From assembly GCF_042662125.1 (NCBI RefSeq), contig NZ_JBHSXL010000009.1:186001-250000 (forward strand): a stretch of DNA of 64,000 bases, in the 5' to 3' direction. The DNA is from Halopenitus salinus (GTDB lineage Archaea > Halobacteriota > Halobacteria > Halobacteriales > Haloferacaceae). How positions within the stretch are numbered: position 1 is the stretch's first letter; each line of letters opens with the position of its first letter. The notes under the pieces were generated by a model. The model searched no databases. It had not been told where the DNA came from and worked only from the letters and a program-made list of their open reading frames with translations. A program made the translations under genes and the position numbers. Below are positions 58,586-64,000 of the stretch, one piece after another.

Positions 58586-60013
58586 ATGGACCGAACGGAC
58601 GCCGTACAGCCGCTTGCCGCCGCGGTTGTAGCCTCGCTCGGGCTTCTCCTCGCGAGCATCTTCACCTTCGACGTCTATCAGGACGTCGTGATCGAGGGGG
58701 ATCGGCTCTGGTTCACCCTGTTGGAGAACAGCGTTCCCTATCTGTTGAGCGCCGCGATCGTCGCCATCGGCCTCTGGCTGGGGACCGTCTCCGATCGGAT
58801 CCGATCGACCACGGTTCTGCGGTGGATCGTCGCGAGCCTCGCGGGAGTGTTGATCCTCTCCTCCTGGGTGTACCTCTTCCAGCAGCAACAGGGCCGGATC
58901 AAACCGCGGATCATCGCCGCACAGCTTTCGGCCGCGGCGATCCTCGGCGGGATCGTCGTCGGGATCTACAGCGATCGCCAGCGGCGCCGTCGCGAGGAGC
59001 TCGCGGTCGAGAAGTCGCGACTCGAGGCGCTCTTCGAGAACACCTCCGAACCCGTCACGCAGGTCGCCTTCGAGGGCGGCGATCCGGTCGTCGTCGACGT
59101 CAATCCGGCGTTCGAGTCGACCTTCGGATACGACGCGAGGGAGGCACGCGAGCGGTCCTTCGAGGAGCACGGACTCCACTGTTATCACGGCACCACCCTC
59201 GTCGTCGACGGAGAGCTCTACGGCACGGTCTGTTTCGTCTCCACCGATCCGCGCCCCGATCCGTTTACCCCCGCGGAGACGACGTTCGCGGAACTGCTGG
59301 CGCGGATGCTCGCACGCGAGATCGAACGCGACCACGCGGCGGCGCGGATCGAACGGCTGGAGGAGTTCGCCGACGTCCTCTCTCACGACCTCCGAAACCC
59401 CCTGAACGTCGCACAGGGGCGGATCGACATGGAACGCGAACGAGCGGACGAGGAGAACCTCCGGATCGCCGCGCGCTCGCTCGATCGGATCGAGGCGATC
59501 ATCTCCTCAGTCCTCGCCGTGGCTCGCGAGGGACGTGACGTCGAGGAGACCGAGCCCGTCCGGCTGTCGGCGCTCGCCGAACGGTGTTTCGAGACGGTCG
59601 AAACGTCCGAGTCGACGCTTCACGTGGACGACGACTTCCGGTTCCATGCCGACCCGGATCGGATTCGGGGGGTTTTCGAGAACCTGTTTCGAAACTCGAT
59701 CGAACACGGTTCGGCGAGCCCTTGCTCGAGAACTCGCGAGGACGCCGACGAGCAGCGCGACGGCGTCATCATCCACGTCGGACCACTCCACGACGGGGAC
59801 GGTTTCTACGTCGCCGACGACGGACCGGGGATCCCCGAGTCGGAACGCGAGACCGTTTTCGAGGCCGGACACACGACCGGATCGGAGGGGATCGGGATCG
59901 GACTCGCGATCGTCGAAAGCATCGTCGAGGCGCACGGCTGGTCGATCGAGATCGTCGACGACGCCGACGGCGGTGCGCGGTTCGAGGTGTCCGGCGCCAT
60001 CCCCGCCGAGTGA
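58586..60013 (+). CDS. Membrane histidine kinase with truncated PAS/GAF sensor
   Basis: A 475-residue two-component kinase. Four hydrophobic segments (about 9-30, 48-67, 80-97, 108-128) are followed by a sensor region at 146-247. This looks like the first half of a PAS domain (LFENTSEPVTQVAF...DVNPAFESTFGY) joined directly to the last half of a GAF domain (TTLVVDGELYGTVCFVSTDP...FTPAETTFAELLARML). The H-box is EFADVLSHDLRNPLNVAQG with the phospho-histidine at about 267; N-box ENLFRNSIEH, G1 DDGPGIP and G2 GIGIGLAIVES are intact, so the kinase should work. The frame runs back to 58514, but ATG 58586 is preferred. No response regulator is adjacent. Confidence 0.85.
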   Translation: MDRTDAVQPLAAAVVASLGLLLASIFTFDVYQDVVIEGDRLWFTLLENSVPYLLSAAIVAIGLWLGTVSDRIRSTTVLRWIVASLAGVLILSSWVYLFQQQQGRIKPRIIAAQLSAAAILGGIVVGIYSDRQRRRREELAVEKSRLEALFENTSEPVTQVAFEGGDPVVVDVNPAFESTFGYDAREARERSFEEHGLHCYHGTTLVVDGELYGTVCFVSTDPRPDPFTPAETTFAELLARMLAREIERDHAAARIERLEEFADVLSHDLRNPLNVAQGRIDMERERADEENLRIAARSLDRIEAIISSVLAVAREGRDVEETEPVRLSALAERCFETVETSESTLHVDDDFRFHADPDRIRGVFENLFRNSIEHGSASPCSRTREDADEQRDGVIIHVGPLHDGDGFYVADDGPGIPESERETVFEAGHTTGSEGIGIGLAIVESIVEAHGWSIEIVDDADGGARFEVSGAIPAE

Positions 60014-60072
60014 GAGGACCCCCCGCGGTCGCTCCGATACGGTTTTGGGTGCCCCGCAAAAACCCCACGTAA

Positions 60073-61446
60073 ATGCTGTCGCGACAGTTCGTTCGTGAGA
60101 ACCCGGAGACGGTCCGCGAGGCCCTCGAGCACAAGGGGGTCGACGTCGACCTCGATCGGATCCTCGAGATCGACGCGGAGTGGCGAGAACTCAAATCCCG
60201 CGGCGACGACCTCCGTCACGAGCGCAACGAGGTCTCCTCGCGGATCGGCCAGCTGAAGGCCGACGGCGAGGAGGAGGCGGCCCAGGAGGCCATCGAGCGC
60301 TCCCAGGCGCTCAAATCTGAGCTCCAGGAGGTCGAGGAACGCGCGACCGCGCTCGAGGACGATCTGGAGGAGGCGCTTTTGACCCTCCCGCAGATCCCCG
60401 ACGACTCGGTCCCGGTCGGCGCCGACGAGTCCGAGAACGTCGAGCGCCGCCGCGAGCTGTTCGACGACCTCAGGGACCTTCCCGGGGAGGTGATACCCCA
60501 CTACGAGCTGGGCGAGCAGCTCGAGATCCTCGACTTCGATCGCGGCGCCAAGGTGAGCGGCGGCGGCTACTACTTCGCGAAGGGCGAGGGCGCCCGGCTC
60601 GAACACGCCCTCGTGCAGTTCATGCTCGAGCTGCACCGCGATCAGGGCTATCACGACGTCTTCCCGCCGATCCCCGTCAACAGCCGATCGATGCAGGGGA
60701 CCGGCCAGCTCCCGAAGTTCACGGAGGACGCCTACCGGGTCGAGGGGTCGAACGACGAACCCTACGACGAGGAGGACCTCTGGCTGCTCCCCACCGCCGA
60801 GGTCCCCGTCACGAACCTCCATCGCGACGAGATCCTCCTCGCGGAGGACCTCCCGCTCAAGTACCAGGCCTACTCGCCCAACTTCAGACAGGAGGCGGGC
60901 GAACACGGCACCGAGACCCGCGGGATCGTCCGCGTTCACCAGTTCAACAAGGTCGAGATGGTCAACTTCGTCCGTCCGGAACGAAGCGACGAGCGCTTCG
61001 AGGGGCTCCTCTCGGAGGCCGAGGCGGTCCTCCAGCGGCTCGGGTTGCCCTACCGGATCCTCGAGATGTGTACCGGCGATCTCGGGTTCACCCAACGGAA
61101 GAAGTACGACGTCGAGGTGTGGGCGCCCGGCGACGACATGCCCGACGGCCCCGACCGCGGCGGGCGATGGCTCGAGGTCTCGAGCGTCTCCAACTTCGGC
61201 GACTTCCAGGCCCGCCGCGCGGGCATCCGCTACCGCGAGGAGCACCACGAGTCCGCGGAGTTCCTCCACACGCTCAACGGCTCCGGCCTCGCCGTGCCCC
61301 GCGTCGTGGTCGCGATCCTGGAGTACTACCAGAACCCCGACGGCACCGTCACGGTTCCGGAGGCGCTCCGGCCGTACATGGGCGGGCTCGAGCGCATCGA
61401 GGGCCACGACCCGGTCGGCGAGTCCGCGCTCGGCGACGGGGAGTGA
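60073..61446 (+). CDS. serS: Seryl-tRNA synthetase
   Basis: A 457-residue bacterial-type class II synthetase. The N-terminal coiled coil reads LKSRGDDLRHERNEVSSRIGQL and onward, and the class II motifs are visible in the body (motif 2 FRQEAGEHGTETRGIVRVHQF; motif 3 GSGLAVPRVVVAILEYYQ). It charges tRNA-Ser. It is the common SerRS rather than the rare methanogen type. ATG 60073, preceded by ~60 bp after the kinase stop. The downstream gene on the other strand is 12 bp away, convergent. Confidence 0.97.
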   Translation: MLSRQFVRENPETVREALEHKGVDVDLDRILEIDAEWRELKSRGDDLRHERNEVSSRIGQLKADGEEEAAQEAIERSQALKSELQEVEERATALEDDLEEALLTLPQIPDDSVPVGADESENVERRRELFDDLRDLPGEVIPHYELGEQLEILDFDRGAKVSGGGYYFAKGEGARLEHALVQFMLELHRDQGYHDVFPPIPVNSRSMQGTGQLPKFTEDAYRVEGSNDEPYDEEDLWLLPTAEVPVTNLHRDEILLAEDLPLKYQAYSPNFRQEAGEHGTETRGIVRVHQFNKVEMVNFVRPERSDERFEGLLSEAEAVLQRLGLPYRILEMCTGDLGFTQRKKYDVEVWAPGDDMPDGPDRGGRWLEVSSVSNFGDFQARRAGIRYREEHHESAEFLHTLNGSGLAVPRVVVAILEYYQNPDGTVTVPEALRPYMGGLERIEGHDPVGESALGDGE

Positions 61447-61458
61447 CCGAGCCCCCGC

Positions 61459-61806
61459 CTACAGGAACTCGCGGACCTCCGAGTACCACATGTCGTGGTG
61501 GTCGACCGCGTCGACCCGCTCTGCGATCTCGACGGCCAGCACGTGCCAACACCGCTGTTCGGGGTCGGCCTCGTCGAGGTTGTAGCGCGCGTCCGCACAC
61601 GTACACTCTCCCCCCTCGATCACGTACTCGTCCTCGTGGCCGACGACGACGGTGAAATCGCGGTACCGCTTCACGCGCCGCTCCGCGACCGCCTCCATCG
61701 CCCGTCGGCCCCGATCGCCGTGCGTCTCGAGGATGGCCGAGGCGACGTCCCCGGTCAGCTCGCCCGCCTCCGCGAGCGTCGAACGCCAGTCGTCTCCGGG
61801 ATCCAC
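61459..61806 (-). CDS. Miniature SWIM-type zinc-finger protein
   Basis: A 115-residue protein whose only recognisable element is the zinc-binding pattern C-x-C...C-x-H (GECTCADARYNLDEADPEQRCWHVLAVEIAER), the SWIM finger, with the CxC and CxH halves ~17 residues apart. SWIM domains are found in SNF2 helicases, transposases and kinases; here nothing else is fused. A helical N-terminal half (STLAEAGELTGDVASAILETHG) precedes it. A GTG at 61806 is the likeliest start, as the long frame above it is random-looking. Position between serS (convergent) and trm1 (divergent) gives no functional clue. Confidence 0.72.
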   Translation of the reverse strand: MDPGDDWRSTLAEAGELTGDVASAILETHGDRGRRAMEAVAERRVKRYRDFTVVVGHEDEYVIEGGECTCADARYNLDEADPEQRCWHVLAVEIAERVDAVDHHDMWYSEVREFL

Positions 61807-61932
61807 GAGTCGGGGTTCAGGAGGCAGCGGCAAAACGGCGTCGGTGCGACCGAACCCGCGTCGATCGGACCTGCATCGATCGGACCCGCGTCGGAACGTC
61901 CCGCTTTTAGGCCCGCCGGGCGAAGCCCGGGC

Positions 61933-63057
61933 ATGGAACTGGCGGAGGGCGGCGTCGTGATCGACGTCCCGGAATCGCGGGACGGCGCGAGCGAGGGGAC
62001 CGGCGAGGGCGTCTTTTTCAACCCCACACAGGAGCTGAACCGCGACGTGACCGTCGCCGTGTTGCGCGCCTACCGCGACCGGGAGCCGCGCGCGGCGAGC
62101 TACCTCGACGCGATGGCCGCCTCCGGGATCCGGGGCGTCCGCGCGGCCGCGGAGGGGTACGACGTCACCTGTGCCGACGTCGACCGGGACGCCGTCGAGT
62201 TGGCCCGGGCGAACCTCGAGCGCAACGACCAGGAGGGGACGGTCAGTCATCGCAACGTCAACGCGCTGCTCCACGAGGAGGTCTTCGACGTCGTGGATCT
62301 CGACCCCTACGGTACGCCCATCCCCTTCGTCGACGCCGCGTTCGCGAACGCTCGCAACCTCGTGTGCGTCACGGCGACCGACACCGCCCCGCTTTGTGGC
62401 GCCCACCAGCAGTCGGGAATCAGGAAGTACGGCGCGGTCCCGCAAAACACCGACTACCACCCCGAGATGGGGCTTCGGACCCTGCTTTCGGCGCTCGTTC
62501 GCACCGCCGCGAAGTACGACCTCGCCGCGCGCCCGATCTGTTCGCACGTCTCGCGTCACTACGTCCGGACCTACCTCGAACTCGAGGGCGGCGCCCGCGC
62601 GGCCGACGACGTTCTCGACGAGCTCGGGTACGTCCACCACTGCGAGGACTGCCTCCATCGAACCCACGAGCACGGACTGATCGCCGCCGCCGATCGTCCG
62701 ACACGCTGTCCGCGATGTGACTCCAAGCGGTATCTCGACGCCGGGCCGCTCTGGCTCGGCCCGATCGCGGACCCGGCGTTCGTCCGTGACGTTCACGACG
62801 CCATCGACGACGAAATGGGCGAGGCCAAACGCGCGAGGAAGCTGCTCTCCCGGGTGGCCGGCGAGCTCGACACGCCGACCCACTACGACCAGCACCGCCT
62901 CTACGAGCAGTGGAGCGAACCGGCCATCGGGATGGACGAGTTCGTCTCACGCCTTCGGGCGGCCGGCCACGACGCGACCCGAGCCCACTACCGGGGGACC
63001 GCGTTCAAGACGCGGGCGTCGATCCCCGAGATGCGCGAGGCGGTTCTGGGGGAGTGA
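61933..63057 (+). CDS. trm1: tRNA (guanine(26)-N(2))-dimethyltransferase
   Basis: A 374-residue SAM-dependent enzyme that makes m2,2G26 in tRNA. The substrate motif FFNPTQELNRDVTVAVL and SAM site YLDAMAASGIRGVRAAAEG are at the front. DLDPYGTPIPFVDAAF is the catalytic DPYG-type motif. A zinc knuckle HHCEDCLHR...TRCPRCDSKRY sits at about residues 237-265. Start ATG 61933. It is divergent from the SWIM gene with ~125 bp between. Identity is secure. Confidence 0.95.
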   Translation: MELAEGGVVIDVPESRDGASEGTGEGVFFNPTQELNRDVTVAVLRAYRDREPRAASYLDAMAASGIRGVRAAAEGYDVTCADVDRDAVELARANLERNDQEGTVSHRNVNALLHEEVFDVVDLDPYGTPIPFVDAAFANARNLVCVTATDTAPLCGAHQQSGIRKYGAVPQNTDYHPEMGLRTLLSALVRTAAKYDLAARPICSHVSRHYVRTYLELEGGARAADDVLDELGYVHHCEDCLHRTHEHGLIAAADRPTRCPRCDSKRYLDAGPLWLGPIADPAFVRDVHDAIDDEMGEAKRARKLLSRVAGELDTPTHYDQHRLYEQWSEPAIGMDEFVSRLRAAGHDATRAHYRGTAFKTRASIPEMREAVLGE

Positions 63058-63161
63058 GGGCTCTCCGGATATGAGGCTTTCCCGGGGTGGGATTTCCTCG
63101 GGGAGTGCGATCCCTCCGAGAGACCCCCTGGCTTTTGTACGATAGCGCCGAACTCCGTGCC

Positions 63162-64000
63162 GTGCGAGAGACGATCGACGCGACCGTCCGGACGGCCCGA
63201 GCGATAGTCGCGACCGTTCAACGGGCGGACGTCACGTTCCTGGCCGCCAGCGTCGCCTACTACGCGTTCATTTCGCTCATCCCCTCGCTTTTGCTCCTCG
63301 TCTCGGTCGCGAGCCTCCTCGTCGGCGACGCGTTCGCGGCCGTCGTCCTGGCCGAGAGCCGGCAGTTCCTCACGCCGGCCGGACAGGACGCCGTCGCGGC
63401 GGCCATCGCCTCCGCGGAGGGTCGGACCGGGGCGACCGTCCTCGGCGTCGCGGTGCTCGTCTGGTCGACCCTCAAGGTGTTTCGCGGCCTCGACACCGCC
63501 TTTCAGGCCGTCTACGGGATCGAGGACGATCCGAGCCTGCTCGAGGAGCTGTCGGACGCCGCCTCGGTCGCGGCCGGGATCGGAACCGGCATCCTGGTCA
63601 TGTTCGCGTTGGGCGCGCTGATCGCGACGGCCGGCGGCGGCCGGCTCGCGGGACTCGGACCGTTCGCCGGGGTCGCGGGGCTCCTCGTCTTGCCGGTCGT
63701 GCTCGCGATCGTCTTCGTTCCGATGTACTACATCCTCCCCAACCGGCCGATGACGCTCCGGGAGGCGCTGCCCGGTGCGGTTCTCGCGGCGGTCGGGTGG
63801 ACGCTGTTACAGGGCGGCTTTCAGGTCTACGCCGCCGGAGCCGGCCAGTATCAGGTCTACGGCGTCATCGGCGGCGTCCTCCTGCTCGTCACCTGGCTGT
63901 ATCTCGCGGCGATGATCGTCATCGTCGGCGCGGTCGCAAACGCCGTGCTTGCGGACCGGCAACTCCAAGGGGACCCCGGCCCAGCGACCGATATGGGCGA
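63162..64000 (+). CDS. YihY/BrkB-family membrane protein, 3' end cut by window
   Basis: An open frame starts at GTG 63162 and runs to the window end, giving about 279 residues. Five or six long hydrophobic segments (for example around AFISLIPSLLLLVSVASLL and VMFALGALIATAGG) and the family motif TWLYLAAMIVIVGAVANAV fit the YihY group, formerly annotated as ribonuclease BN. An N-terminal amphipathic helix RETIDATVRTARAIVAT opens the protein. Its role is unclear; transport or lipid-related functions have been suggested. The upstream ~100 bp shows a TATA-like CTTTTGTAC ~25 bp before the start. The C-terminal part is not visible. Confidence 0.88.
   Translation, partial: MRETIDATVRTARAIVATVQRADVTFLAASVAYYAFISLIPSLLLLVSVASLLVGDAFAAVVLAESRQFLTPAGQDAVAAAIASAEGRTGATVLGVAVLVWSTLKVFRGLDTAFQAVYGIEDDPSLLEELSDAASVAAGIGTGILVMFALGALIATAGGGRLAGLGPFAGVAGLLVLPVVLAIVFVPMYYILPNRPMTLREALPGAVLAAVGWTLLQGGFQVYAAGAGQYQVYGVIGGVLLLVTWLYLAAMIVIVGAVANAVLADRQLQGDPGPATDMG

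Overview
The window comes from a haloarchaeal chromosome. GC content is high (about two thirds by eye), proteins are strongly acidic, and many genes sit 25-30 nt downstream of TATA-like boxes with almost no leader. Archaeal markers include ribosomal protein S6e, archaeal DnaG, deoxyhypusine synthase, Trm1, a bacterio-opsin-activator (Bat) type regulator and a split-CCA tRNA set. The gene content would fit Haloferacales (Halorubrum-like), but the genus is a guess. No replication origin, rRNA, insertion sequence, prophage or complete CRISPR-cas locus is visible. About 60 protein genes and two tRNA genes fill the window with short intergenic gaps.

Layout. 1-4150: truncated glyA, a CBS protein, a DUF1684 protein, an AAA ATPase with a histidine-rich tail and a stand-alone DUF5814 protein. 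4150-10500: the most accessory-looking part. It holds a solitary hairpin like a type I-E CRISPR repeat, tRNA-His, an AT-richer patch with a multi-zinc-finger HNH nuclease, two DUF1508 (YegP-like) repeat proteins, a large Bat-type sensor-regulator, a purine-rich tandem repeat and a 47-residue zinc ribbon. 10500-16200: site-2 protease, AEC transporter, cupin, aconitase, dUTPase. 16200-22000: a tRNA-Lys 3' copy inside a compound inverted repeat, tRNA-Lys, a Vms1-type peptidyl-tRNA hydrolase, acetyltransferase, Pgi, CPBP protease, NurA. 22000-28550: PurU and PurC (purine and one-carbon metabolism), archaeal ornithine cyclodeaminase, an M23-like protein, a lipoate ligase homologue, S6e.

28600-31810 is a heme operon: a fused siroheme decarboxylase (AhbA/AhbB), precorrin-2 dehydrogenase with an ATGA overlap, and glutamyl-tRNA reductase. 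This fits the archaeal siroheme-dependent heme route. 31900-43800: Nif3 protein, FAD oxidoreductase, a DUF3311/sodium-solute symporter pair, DnaG behind a promoter with a palindrome, GNAT/DUF92 divergent from a degenerate cis-prenyltransferase, RimI, PepF, nucleoside phosphorylase. 43900-53250: potassium channel, autoantigen-1 family protein, SufU and SufS, a tungstate-type ABC transporter (tupABC) with a palindrome over its start codon, a NifU-type protein, phosphate permease and a 2Fe-2S ferredoxin. Iron-sulfur assembly is therefore served by several genes here.

53300-64000: MscS channel, OsmC, a copper/thiol redox cluster (Sco, TlpA, CcdA) probably serving cytochrome c or oxidase assembly, ferritin-like protein, deoxyhypusine synthase, a histidine kinase whose sensor looks like half a PAS fused to half a GAF, SerRS, a miniature SWIM zinc-finger protein, Trm1, and a YihY membrane protein cut by the window end. 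I found no single large new defence or mobile system. The best leads are the HNH/tRNA-His island, the tRNA-Lys-derived inverted repeat, the tupA operator, the pseudo-enzyme UppS/DUF92 pair, the SWIM mini-protein and the chimeric kinase.
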